In this document: in pieces, positions 28,298-37,023 of the stretch
Position numbering within the stretch: position 1 is the stretch's first letter
Layout of the letters: the number at the start of each line of letters is the position of its first letter
Source: DASWJZ01 sp963814905
GTDB taxonomy: Bacteria > Pseudomonadota > Alphaproteobacteria > Rhizobiales > Afifellaceae
DNA length: 64,000 nucleotides
Direction: 5' to 3'
Assembly: GCA_963814905.1 (NCBI GenBank)
Contig: CAWFEM010000013.1
Location: forward strand, 124,001-188,000
Position numbers and translations under genes: made by a program
Notes under the pieces: generated by a model
Databases searched by the model: none
What the model saw: only the letters and a program-made list of their open reading frames with translations
What the model was told of the DNA's origin: nothing

Positions 28298-28386
28298 CCC
28301 GGATGGAGCGCCGAGAGGCGCGTAATCCGGGGGCGCGATGCGGGGGGAGGATGGCCCCGGATTGCGCTTCGCTCCATCCGGGCTAC
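28294..28386. repeat. 93-bp palindromic repeat between two convergent genes
   Basis: The arms start GTAGCCCGGATGGAGCG and its inverse ends CGCTCCATCCGGGCTAC. The inner parts also pair (AATCCGGGG with CCCCGGATT). The TAG at each tip is the stop codon of the EamA gene (+) and of gluconokinase (-). A very similar GTAGCCCGGATGGAGC-type dispersed repeat is known from many proteobacteria. It could act as a two-way terminator. Confidence 0.82.
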
Positions 28387-28910
28387 ACCGCCAGGTGCAG
28401 CCGCTCCACGATTTCTGCCACGATCTGATCCACGCTCTGGTCGATCGAAACACGGATGGCCGGCTCGTCGGGCGCAAGCGGCTCAAGCGTCTTGAGCTGG
28501 CTGTCGAGCAGGCTTGCCGGGAAGAAATGGCCCTTGCGGTCGCCGATCCGCTTGGCGAGCAGGGCCCTCGGGCCGTCAAGATGCACGAACGTGACCGGGC
28601 GGACGGCGGCCTTTTCGATGCGCTCGCGATAGATCCTCTTCAGCGCCGAGCAGCTGACGACGATCCCCTGCCCCGCCGGCGTATCGCGGATGGCCGCGCC
28701 GATCGCGTCGAGCCACGGCCAGCGGTCTTCGTCGGTGAGCGGGATCCCGGCCGACATCTTCTCCACATTGGCTTTCGGATGGAACTCGTCGGCGTCGCGG
28801 AAGGGCACGCCAAGCCGCTTCGCAACCGCCTCGCCGACGGTCGACTTGCCGCTGCCGGAGACGCCCATCATCACCAGCGCCGGAGCTGAAGTGCCCCCAG
28901 AACCGCTCAA
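28383..28910 (-). CDS. gntK: Gluconokinase
   Basis: 175 aa. Phosphorylates gluconate to 6-phosphogluconate for the Entner-Doudoroff or pentose phosphate routes. The Walker A loop GVSGSGKST, the DADEFHPKANVEKM gluconate-binding segment, and CSALKRIYRERI are typical of the P-loop GntK/IdnK family. A TTG start overlaps the desaturase stop (TTGA); a GTG-ATG-ATG cluster 12 codons later is an alternative. It is last in the run that begins with lpd. Confidence 0.9.
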   Translation of the reverse strand: MSGSGGTSAPALVMMGVSGSGKSTVGEAVAKRLGVPFRDADEFHPKANVEKMSAGIPLTDEDRWPWLDAIGAAIRDTPAGQGIVVSCSALKRIYRERIEKAAVRPVTFVHLDGPRALLAKRIGDRKGHFFPASLLDSQLKTLEPLAPDEPAIRVSIDQSVDQIVAEIVERLHLAV

Positions 28911-29833
28911 GATCGGGCCTCCGGACGCCGGCTCGCTGGCGCCTTATCGAGCGCGGCAAGCGCCCCGAGCCGCTGCTGCCACTCGCGGTGAAAGGCGACA
29001 TAACCCGGCGAGACCGACTTGAGCTTCGCGCGCTCGCGCCGATGCATCTCCGGCAGAGCATGAAACGGCACGGCGGGGTTGGCGTGGTGCTCGGCGTGGA
29101 AGGGCATGTTCCAGGCGAGGAAGCGCACGGGAAGGCCGGTCAGCGTGGTACGCGTATTCTCCCAGAAATCCTCCACGAACGGCAGCCCCGTGTGCTCGGC
29201 CAGGAGGTAGGCGCGGAGAAACGGCTGCCCGAGGATTGCCGGCAGCACCCAGTAGAGGAGCGCAGCATCCGAGCGGAAAGCGAACGACAGCAAGGCGATC
29301 GCCGCGTAGATCGCCAGCATGATCCGTGCTTCCCGCACGAGCCGCGGCTCCAGGTGCTTTGGGGCGAACGGCGCCGCCGCGTGCCCGGACGCGTTGCGGA
29401 TCAGGAGTTCCACCTCGCCCTTCCAGTAACGCCAGCCGCTGAGGTGCACGAGATAATCCGGCCAGGTCTCGACCCGCTTCGCCTCAAGCTCCGGGTCGCG
29501 GCCCTCAATCTGCGTATAGCGGTGATGCGCGAAGTGAAAGGCGCGGAACCATTTCGGCGGCAGGAGGAGCGCGAGGCCGGCGATCCAGGCGACCGCGTCG
29601 TTCAGACGCCGCGAGCGGAAGGCCGTCCGGTGCACCGATTCATGCAGCGGCGCGAAGAGGAAGGCGAGCACGACGCCATGCGCGACGAGCGCGAGCGGAA
29701 GGAACAGGCTGCCGCGGCTCCAGGCGATGAGCGCGCCGGTCACGGCGAGAAGGCCGACGTGGCTTGAGAGACGCAGCAGACCCGCGGCGTTCGATGGCGC
29801 GGGACGGGCCTCCATATCGATGCGTGCGGCCAT
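28907..29833 (-). CDS. Fatty-acid desaturase family protein
   Basis: 308 aa integral membrane di-iron protein. The three histidine boxes are HESVH, HFAHH and HAEHH, and hydrophobic segments flank them. Members desaturate or hydroxylate lipids or carotenoids; the substrate cannot be assigned. It starts only three bases after the lpd stop and overlaps gluconokinase, so the three genes are probably co-transcribed. Confidence 0.87.
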   Translation of the reverse strand: MAARIDMEARPAPSNAAGLLRLSSHVGLLAVTGALIAWSRGSLFLPLALVAHGVVLAFLFAPLHESVHRTAFRSRRLNDAVAWIAGLALLLPPKWFRAFHFAHHRYTQIEGRDPELEAKRVETWPDYLVHLSGWRYWKGEVELLIRNASGHAAAPFAPKHLEPRLVREARIMLAIYAAIALLSFAFRSDAALLYWVLPAILGQPFLRAYLLAEHTGLPFVEDFWENTRTTLTGLPVRFLAWNMPFHAEHHANPAVPFHALPEMHRRERAKLKSVSPGYVAFHREWQQRLGALAALDKAPASRRPEARS

Positions 29834-29836
29834 CGC

Positions 29837-31237
29837 TCAAATATGGATCGGTTTGAACCAGGCCGCCATCGCTGCCTCGCGCACGGCCTCCGACAAGGTC
29901 GGGTGGGCGTGGCAGGTGCGCGCGAGATCCTCCGCCGAACCGCCGAACTCCATCAGAACGGCGCCTTCGTGGATCATCTCGCCGGCCGCCGCGCCGACGA
30001 TATGGACGCCGAGCACGCGGTCGGTCTTCTTGTCGGCGATGACCTTCACGAAGCCGTCGGTGTGGTTCATGGCGCGGGCGCGGCCGTTCGCGGTGAACGG
30101 AAACTTGCCCACCGAATATTCGATGCCGGCGTCCTTCAGCTCCTCCTCGCCGCGCCCGACGAAGGCGATTTCCGGCATCGTGTAGACGACGCTCGGGATC
30201 ACGCCGTAATTCACGTGGCCGGCCTGACCGGCGAGGATCTCAGCGACCGCGCTTCCCTCATCCTCCGCCTTGTGCGCTAGCATCGGCCCCACGATCGCGT
30301 CTCCGATCGCGTAGACGCCGTCGACGCTGGTCTTGTAATGGCCGTCGGTCTCGACGCGCCCGCGCTCGTCGAGCGCGACGCCAATCTCCTTCAGCCCGAG
30401 CCCTTCGACATAGGGCCGCCGGCCGATCGCGACGAGCACGCAATCCGCCTCGATGGTCTCCGCCTTGCCGTCGCCCTTGGCCGGAGCGACGCTGACGGCA
30501 AGGGCTGCGCCCTTCTTCTCAACGCCCGTCACCTTGGAGCCGAGGCGGAAGGTGAAGCCCTGCTTCTGCAGGATACGCTGGCTCTGCTTCGAGACCTCGC
30601 CGTCGAAGCCCGGGAGGATGCGGTCGAGGAACTCCACCACCGTCACCTCGGAACCGAGCCGCCGCCACACGGAGCCGATCTCAAGCCCGATCACGCCGGC
30701 GCCGACGACGACCATGCGCTTCGGCACGCTCTTCAGCTCCAGCGATCCGGTGGAGGTGACCACGCTCTTCTCGTCGATCTCGACACCGGGAAGCGGCGTC
30801 GATTCAGAGCCGGTGGCGATCACGATCGCCTTCGTCTCGATCGTCTCCGTGCCCTTCTCGCCCTTGACCTCGACCTTGCCGGGCGCGGCGATGCGCGCGG
30901 CTCCATGGAAGCCGTCGATCTTGTTCTTCTTGAAGAGGAAGGCGACGCCGTCGACATTGGCCTTCACGGTGGCGTCCTTGTGCGCCAGCATCGCATCGAG
31001 ATCGAGCTTGGGCTCAACCTTGATGCCGAGCTTGCCGAAGCCGTGTCCCGCCTCCTCAAACATCTCCGAGGCGTAGAGCATCGCCTTCGACGGGATGCAG
31101 CCGACATTCAGGCAGGTCCCGCCCCAGGTCTCGCGCTTGTCGACAACGGCCACCTTCAGTCCGAGCTGGGCGGCGCGAATGGCGCAGACATAGCCGCCCG
31201 GCCCGGCGCCGATGACGGTCAGATCGTATTGGGCCAT
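29837..31237 (-). CDS. lpd: Dihydrolipoamide dehydrogenase (E3)
   Basis: 466 aa flavoprotein that reoxidises dihydrolipoyl groups of the 2-oxoglutarate dehydrogenase complex, using NAD+. The FAD motif is VIGAGPGGYVCAIRAAQLG, the redox disulfide is GGTCLNVGCIPSK, the NAD motif is VVGAGVIGLEIGSVWRRLG, and the C-terminal active-site segment is CHAHPTLSE. The ATG at 31237 has an AAGGA box six bases upstream; a longer in-frame start ten codons earlier is less likely. No lipoyl domain is fused. Confidence 0.96.
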   Translation of the reverse strand: MAQYDLTVIGAGPGGYVCAIRAAQLGLKVAVVDKRETWGGTCLNVGCIPSKAMLYASEMFEEAGHGFGKLGIKVEPKLDLDAMLAHKDATVKANVDGVAFLFKKNKIDGFHGAARIAAPGKVEVKGEKGTETIETKAIVIATGSESTPLPGVEIDEKSVVTSTGSLELKSVPKRMVVVGAGVIGLEIGSVWRRLGSEVTVVEFLDRILPGFDGEVSKQSQRILQKQGFTFRLGSKVTGVEKKGAALAVSVAPAKGDGKAETIEADCVLVAIGRRPYVEGLGLKEIGVALDERGRVETDGHYKTSVDGVYAIGDAIVGPMLAHKAEDEGSAVAEILAGQAGHVNYGVIPSVVYTMPEIAFVGRGEEELKDAGIEYSVGKFPFTANGRARAMNHTDGFVKVIADKKTDRVLGVHIVGAAAGEMIHEGAVLMEFGGSAEDLARTCHAHPTLSEAVREAAMAAWFKPIHI

Positions 31238-31325
31238 GAGATCCTTTCTCCGGCTCGTCGCAGACAAGCGTTCACTGCGCCAGGCCCGGCGAGCCCGGTG
31301 CTTGGTTGAATTCGGCCCGCGACGA

Positions 31326-31733
31326 TCAGAAGAGCGCGACGAGCATCAGGATGAGCCCGATCACCGACGCGAACCAGACGAGCGTGCGCAGAACCGGGAT
31401 GCCGGCAACATAGATAGGCACGTAGACGACGCGCGACCAGAACCAGAGTTGCGCGCCGATCGCGCCGAGCCCGCCGGTCCTGCCGGTGACGGCGAGAGCG
31501 AGCGCCAGCGCCACGAAAGCCGGGAAGGTCTCCAGGAGATTGTAGAAGGCGCGGGCAAGGCGGGCGGCGTGAACGTTCGTCAGCTGCTTCCGCGCGTCGC
31601 GCGGGCTGAAGGCATAGCCGAGCCCGAATTCGAGGACCCCGGCGGTCGCCTGAAGCACGAGTTGTACGAGAAGCAGAATGACGCCCCAGCCGAGAAGGAC
31701 GATCTCCGTCGGCAATGTGGCAAGGGTATCCAT
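31326..31733 (-). CDS. MAPEG family membrane protein
   Basis: 135 aa with about four membrane helices. MAPEG features are the ARAFYNLLETFPAFVALALAL helix and the LWFWSRVVYVPIYVAGIPVLRTLVWF helix. MAPEG proteins are membrane-associated eicosanoid/glutathione-metabolism enzymes in eukaryotes; bacterial members are mostly unassigned. It sits inside the TCA run between sucB and lpd. Confidence 0.85.
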   Translation of the reverse strand: MDTLATLPTEIVLLGWGVILLLVQLVLQATAGVLEFGLGYAFSPRDARKQLTNVHAARLARAFYNLLETFPAFVALALALAVTGRTGGLGAIGAQLWFWSRVVYVPIYVAGIPVLRTLVWFASVIGLILMLVALF

Positions 31734-31778
31734 GGCAGCACCTCCCCCGTTACGGCTGCCGCATGGGTCGGCGGCAGC

Positions 31779-33008
31779 CTATAGATCGAGCACCAGCCGC
31801 TGCGGGTCCTCGATGGCCTCCTTCACGCGCACCAGGAACGTCACCGCCTCGCGGCCGTCGACGATCCGGTGGTCGTAGGAAAGGGCAAGATACATCATCG
31901 GGCGCACCACCACCTGGCCATTCCTGACCACCGGCCGCTCCTCGATCCGGTGCATGCCGAGAATGCCCGATTGCGGCGCGTTCAGGATCGGCGTCGACAT
32001 CAGCGAGCCGTAAACGCCGCCATTGGTGATCGTGAAGGTGCCGCCCTGCATCTCTTCGATCTTGAGCTGCCCGTCGCGGGCGCGCTTGCCTAAATCGTTG
32101 ATCGACTTTTCAACGCCGGCGATCGACAGGTCCTGGGCGTCGCGCACGACCGGTACCACGAGGCCCTTCTCGGTGCCGACCGCGACGCCGATATGGTAGT
32201 AATTCTTGTAGACGAGCTCGTCGCCGTCGATCTCCGCGTTGACCGCCGGAATGTCGATCAGCGCCTGCACGCAGGCCTTCACGAAGAAGCCCATGAAGCC
32301 GAGCCTGACGCCGTGCTTCTTCTCGAAGATTTCGCGGTAGGTCTTCCTGAGGTCCATGACCGCGCCCATGTCCACGTCGTTGAACGTGGTGAGCATGGCG
32401 GCGGTGTTCTGCGCATCCTTCAGGCGGCGCGCGATGGTCTGGCGAAGGCGGGTCATCTTCACCCGCTCCTCGCGCGACGCGTCGTCGGCGGGGCTCGGCG
32501 CACGCGGCGCCGAGGGCCGCGCTTCCGCCGGGGTCTTCGCGATCCGCTCGAGCGCCTCCAGGACGTCGCCCTTCAGCACCTGGCCGCGCTTGCCGCTGCC
32601 GCTGACGTCGTTGGCCGAAACGCCCTTCTCCGCCATGAGCTTCGCGGCGGCTGGCGCCGGCGGCATGCCGCCGCCTTCCGGCTTGGCCGGCTCGCCGCCG
32701 TTGCCCTTCTTCGCCGGCTCTTCCTTGGCGGCCTCCGGCTTGGCTTCGGCGGGGGCGGCCTTGCCGGCTTCGCCCTCTGCAATCATTCCCAGAAGCGCAC
32801 CGACCTCGACGGTCTCGCCGTCCTTGACCGCGATCTTGTCGAGCCGCCCGGCGGCGGGCGCGGGTACCTCGAGCGTGACCTTGTCGGTCTCCAGCTCCAC
32901 CAGCGGCTCGTCGAGCGCGACGGCGTCGCCCTCCTTCTTCAGCCACTGGCCGACAGTCGCCTCCGTGACCGACTCCCCGAGGGTCGGAACCTTGATTTCA
33001 AGCGCCAT
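31779..33008 (-). CDS. sucB: Dihydrolipoyl succinyltransferase (E2 of 2-oxoglutarate dehydrogenase)
   Basis: 409 aa from ATG 33008 (MALEIKVPTLGESVTEATV). An N-terminal lipoyl domain carries its lysine in ETDKVTLEV (about residue 43). An Ala/Glu/Pro/Lys linker follows, then a peripheral-subunit-binding domain (AAAKLMAEKGVSANDV), and a catalytic acyltransferase domain ending with YDHRIVDGREAVTFL, the catalytic HxxxDG. It follows sucA by 49 bases. Confidence 0.96.
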   Translation of the reverse strand: MALEIKVPTLGESVTEATVGQWLKKEGDAVALDEPLVELETDKVTLEVPAPAAGRLDKIAVKDGETVEVGALLGMIAEGEAGKAAPAEAKPEAAKEEPAKKGNGGEPAKPEGGGMPPAPAAAKLMAEKGVSANDVSGSGKRGQVLKGDVLEALERIAKTPAEARPSAPRAPSPADDASREERVKMTRLRQTIARRLKDAQNTAAMLTTFNDVDMGAVMDLRKTYREIFEKKHGVRLGFMGFFVKACVQALIDIPAVNAEIDGDELVYKNYYHIGVAVGTEKGLVVPVVRDAQDLSIAGVEKSINDLGKRARDGQLKIEEMQGGTFTITNGGVYGSLMSTPILNAPQSGILGMHRIEERPVVRNGQVVVRPMMYLALSYDHRIVDGREAVTFLVRVKEAIEDPQRLVLDL

Positions 33009-33057
33009 CAGTCTTTCCCGTCGCGTGGGCCCGTCGCTTGGGTCCCGGTGAAACCGC

Positions 33058-36015
33058 TCAGCCGAGAGCCTCTTCGATAAACTGGTCCCGCTGCGCCATA
33101 TGCTTAGACATGAGGCCGGTCGCAGGCGAGGCCGATGCGGCGCGCCCGGCATAGCGCGGTGTGCGCTTGCCCGCCGCCTTCAGCCCGTCGAGGACGGCGC
33201 AAAGGCGCGGCTCGACGAAGCTCCAGTAGCCCATGTTCTGCGGTTCCTCCTGGCACCAGACGACTTCCGCCTCGGGGAAGCGCGAAAGCAGGTCGCCCAT
33301 GGCCTTAAGCGGGAACGGATAAAGCTGCTCGACGCGCAGAAGATAGATGTCGTCGACGCCGCGCTCCTCGCGCGCCTCGTAGAGATCGAAATAGACCTTG
33401 CCGGAGCACGCGACGACGCGTCGGACCTTGTTGTCGGGCGCAAGCTTGATCCTCTCGCCCTCGTGCATCTCCGCGTCATCGTAGAGCAGCCGGTGGAAGG
33501 TCGAACCCTCGGCCATCTCGTCGAGCCGTGAGACCGCGCGCTTATGACGGAGAAGCGACTTCGGCGTCATCAGGATCAACGGCTTGCGGAAGTTCCGGTG
33601 CATCTGCCGGCGCAGGATGTGGAAGTAGTTCGACGGCGTCGTGCAGTTCGCGACCTGCATGTTGTCTTCCGCGCAGGCCTGCAGGAAGCGCTCAGGCCGA
33701 GCGGAGGAATGCTCCGGCCCCTGCCCTTCGTAACCGTGCGGCAGCAGCATGACGAGCCCGGACATCCGGAGCCATTTGCGCTCGCCGGATGCGATGAACT
33801 GGTCGATCACGACCTGCGCGCCGTTGACGAAATCGCCGAACTGCGCCTCCCAAAGCGTCAGCGCCTTCGGCTCGGCAAGCGAATAGCCGTATTCGAAGCC
33901 GAGCACCGCTTCCTCGGAGAGCATGGAGTTGACGACCTCAAAGACCGCCTGCTCGCCGCCGAGCTCGTTCAAGGGCGTGTAGCGCTCCTCGGTCTTCTGG
34001 TCGAAGAGCACGGAATGGCGTTGCGAGAAGGTGCCGCGCTCCACGTCCTGGCCGGAGAGACGGACCTTGTAGCCCTCCTTCAGGAGCGTCGCGAAAGCGA
34101 GCGCCTCGGCGAAGGCCCAGTCGACGCCCTTGCCGGTCTCCGCCACCTTGAGACGGTTGTCCATGAACCGCTTGATGGTGCGGTGGATATTGAAGTCCTT
34201 CGGCACCGTGGCCAGACGTTCGCCGAGCGACTTCAGCGTGTTGAGCTTGACCCCCGTCGCGCCGACGCGACGCTCGTCGCTCGCCTGCGGCGTAGCAAGC
34301 CCCGACCAGGCGCCGTCAAGCCAGTCGGCCTTGTTCGGACGGTAGGCCTGGCCGACCTCGAACTCCGAATCCAGATGCGCGCGCCAGCTCGCTTTCGCCG
34401 CCTCGATCTCGTCGGCGGGAAAGACACCTTCCTCGGCGAGCTTCTTGCCGTAGATTTCCAACGTCGTCGGATGGTTGGCGATGGCCTTGTACATGAGCGG
34501 CTGCGTGAACGCCGGCTCGTCGCCCTCGTTGTGGCCATAGCGGCGATAGCAGAACATGTCGATCACCACCGGCTTATGGAAGCGCTGGCGGAACTCGGTG
34601 GCGACCTTGGCGGCGTAGACCACGGCTTCCGGATCGTCGCCGTTGGCATGGAAGATCGGCGCTTCGATCATCTTGGCGACGTCGGAGGGATAGGGCGAGG
34701 TGCGCGCGTAGCGCGGATTGGTGGTGAAGCCGATCTGGTTGTTGACGATGACGTGCACCGCGCCGCCGGTGCGATGGCCGCGCAGACCAGATAGGCCGAA
34801 ACACTCCGCCACCACCCCCTGGCCGGCGAAGGCCGCGTCACCGTGGAGGAGCAGCGGCATCACCATCTCGCGATCCCGGTCGCCAAGCTGGTCCTGCTTG
34901 GCGCGCACCTTGCCGAGCACGACGGGGTCGACGATCTCCAGGTGCGAGGGGTTCGCGGTCAGCGACAGGTGCACCCTGTTGCCGTCGAACTCGCGGTCCG
35001 ACGATGCGCCGAGATGGTATTTCACGTCGCCGGAGCCCTCCACGTCGTCAGGCGCGTAGGAGCCGCCCTTGAACTCGTGGAAGATTGCGCGATGCGGCTT
35101 GCCCATGACCTGGGCGAGCACGTTGAGCCGCCCGCGATGCGCCATGCCGAGCACGATGCCTCGCACGCCGAGGGCGCCGCCGCGCTTGATGATCTGCTCG
35201 AGCGCCGGGATCACGGATTCCGCGCCGTCCAGGCCGAAGCGCTTGGTGCCGGTGTATTTGACATCGATGAACTTCTCGAAGCCTTCCGCCTCGATCAGCT
35301 TGTTGAAAATCGCGCGCTTGCCTTCGCGGGTGAAGGCGATGCCCTTGTCCGGCCCCTCGATGCGCTCCTGCATCCAGGATTTCTCATCCGGATCGGAGAT
35401 GTGCATGAACTCCACGCCAAGCGTGGAGCAGTATGTGCGGCGCAGGATGTCGAGCATCTCGCGAACCGTCGCGAATTCAAGGCCGAGCACATTGTCGAGG
35501 AAGACCGGCCGCTCGAAATCGTCCGGCATGAAGCCGTAGGTCTCCGGATCGAGCTCGTGATGCTCGTCGCGCAGGCCCGCGAGCCCGAGCGGATCGAGAT
35601 TGGCGTGCAGGTGGCCGCGCATGCGGTAGGCACGGATCATCATCAGCGCGCGCAGCGAATTGCGCGTCGCCTGGAACACCTTCTCGTCGGAGACTTCCAC
35701 GCCGCGGGTCTGAGCGCCGGCCTTGATCTTGTCGCCGAGGCGCTGCTCGACAGGAATCCAGTTGGTGTCGAAGGCGGCGACGATCTCGCCGTTCGCCAGG
35801 ATCGGCCAGTCGGTGCGCTGCCATTTCGGTCCGCGCGCCTCGGCACCGGCCGCATCGCTCGGGTCCTTCAGCGTCGAGAAGAAGCTCCGCCACTCGGCGT
35901 CGACGGAGCCCGGGTGCTCCTGATAGCGCGCGTAGAGATCCTCGAGGTAGCCGGCGTTGCCGCCATAGAGGAAGGAGGAGCGTTGGAAAGCGTCATTCTC
36001 TTCGCGTCGTGCCAT
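33058..36015 (-). CDS. sucA: 2-oxoglutarate dehydrogenase E1
   Basis: 985 aa thiamine-diphosphate enzyme that decarboxylates 2-oxoglutarate and succinylates the E2 lipoyl arm. Visible: the N-terminal SSFLYGGNAGYLEDLYARYQ E2-binding region, GMAHRGRLNVLAQVMGKPHRAIFHEF, the ThDP motif GDAAFAGQGVVAECF with NNQIGFTT, and the C-terminal QEEPQNMGYWSFVEPRL. The ATG at 36015 is preferred over a GTG one codon earlier. Length and order are normal. Confidence 0.97.
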   Translation of the reverse strand: MARREENDAFQRSSFLYGGNAGYLEDLYARYQEHPGSVDAEWRSFFSTLKDPSDAAGAEARGPKWQRTDWPILANGEIVAAFDTNWIPVEQRLGDKIKAGAQTRGVEVSDEKVFQATRNSLRALMMIRAYRMRGHLHANLDPLGLAGLRDEHHELDPETYGFMPDDFERPVFLDNVLGLEFATVREMLDILRRTYCSTLGVEFMHISDPDEKSWMQERIEGPDKGIAFTREGKRAIFNKLIEAEGFEKFIDVKYTGTKRFGLDGAESVIPALEQIIKRGGALGVRGIVLGMAHRGRLNVLAQVMGKPHRAIFHEFKGGSYAPDDVEGSGDVKYHLGASSDREFDGNRVHLSLTANPSHLEIVDPVVLGKVRAKQDQLGDRDREMVMPLLLHGDAAFAGQGVVAECFGLSGLRGHRTGGAVHVIVNNQIGFTTNPRYARTSPYPSDVAKMIEAPIFHANGDDPEAVVYAAKVATEFRQRFHKPVVIDMFCYRRYGHNEGDEPAFTQPLMYKAIANHPTTLEIYGKKLAEEGVFPADEIEAAKASWRAHLDSEFEVGQAYRPNKADWLDGAWSGLATPQASDERRVGATGVKLNTLKSLGERLATVPKDFNIHRTIKRFMDNRLKVAETGKGVDWAFAEALAFATLLKEGYKVRLSGQDVERGTFSQRHSVLFDQKTEERYTPLNELGGEQAVFEVVNSMLSEEAVLGFEYGYSLAEPKALTLWEAQFGDFVNGAQVVIDQFIASGERKWLRMSGLVMLLPHGYEGQGPEHSSARPERFLQACAEDNMQVANCTTPSNYFHILRRQMHRNFRKPLILMTPKSLLRHKRAVSRLDEMAEGSTFHRLLYDDAEMHEGERIKLAPDNKVRRVVACSGKVYFDLYEAREERGVDDIYLLRVEQLYPFPLKAMGDLLSRFPEAEVVWCQEEPQNMGYWSFVEPRLCAVLDGLKAAGKRTPRYAGRAASASPATGLMSKHMAQRDQFIEEALG

Positions 36016-36111
36016 CACGTCACTCGGGGCAGCACCCTGCCCCGTCCTTTCCGTCGCGGCCTTGCAAGCGCCGCGCCATCAGACCGGCCGGCGGCCCGGC
36101 CGGTCGGATCG

Positions 36112-37023
36112 TCAGCCCTTCAGCAGCGCTGCCAGCGTCTCGCCGAGCTTCGCAGGCGAAGGTGACACCCGAATGCCAGCAGCTTCAAGAGCCGCGATCT
36201 TGTCTTCCGCCCCTCCCCGGCCGCCGGAAATGACCGCGCCAGCATGGCCCATCGTGCGGCCAGGAGGCGCCGTCCGCCCAGCGATAAAGCCGACGACCGG
36301 TTTCCAGCGCCCTTTCTTCCTGGAATCCGCCAAGAATTGGGCAGCCTCCTCCTCGGCCGAACCGCCGATCTCGCCGATCATGATGATCGACTTGGTCGCG
36401 TCGTCGGCCAGGAACATTTCAAGCACGTCGGTAAACTCGGTCCCCTTCACGGGGTCGCCGCCGATCCCGACCGCGGTGGTCTGGCCGAGCCCGGCATTGG
36501 AGGTTTGGAACACTGCTTCATAAGTAAGTGTCCCGGAGCGCGAGACAACGCCCACTGACCCTTTCTTGAAGATCGAGCCGGGCATGATGCCGATCTTGCA
36601 CTCCTCAGGGGTCAGGATGCCGGGGCAGTTCGGCCCGACGAGGCGCGACTTCGAGCCGTCGAGCTTGGCCTTGACCCGCACCATGTCGAGCACGGGGATG
36701 CCCTCGGTGATGCAGACGATGAGCGGCATCTCCGCCTCGATCGCCTCTTCGATCGCGGCCGCGGCGCCCGCCGGCGGCACATAGATCACGGAGGCGTCCG
36801 CCCCCGTCCGCTCCCTGGCCTCGGTGACGGAGGTAAAGATCGGAAGCTTCACCTCGCGGCCGCCCGCATTGCCGATCCATTCCTCGCCGCCCTTCTTCGG
36901 GTGCGTGCCGGCGACCATCTTGGTGCCGTAATAGGCGAGAGCCTGCTCGGTATGAAACGTGCCGGTCTTGCCGGTCAGACCCTGGACGATGACTTTGGTG
37001 TTCTTGTCGACGAGGATGGACAT
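36112..37023 (-). CDS. sucD: Succinyl-CoA ligase alpha subunit
   Basis: 303 aa. With SucC, converts succinyl-CoA to succinate with NTP formation. The CoA-binding domain starts SILVDKNTKVIVQGLTGKTGTFH. The phosphorylated histidine lies in the MGHAGAVISGGRG segment. The start overlaps the sucC stop by one base. Confidence 0.97.
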   Translation of the reverse strand: MSILVDKNTKVIVQGLTGKTGTFHTEQALAYYGTKMVAGTHPKKGGEEWIGNAGGREVKLPIFTSVTEARERTGADASVIYVPPAGAAAAIEEAIEAEMPLIVCITEGIPVLDMVRVKAKLDGSKSRLVGPNCPGILTPEECKIGIMPGSIFKKGSVGVVSRSGTLTYEAVFQTSNAGLGQTTAVGIGGDPVKGTEFTDVLEMFLADDATKSIIMIGEIGGSAEEEAAQFLADSRKKGRWKPVVGFIAGRTAPPGRTMGHAGAVISGGRGGAEDKIAALEAAGIRVSPSPAKLGETLAALLKG

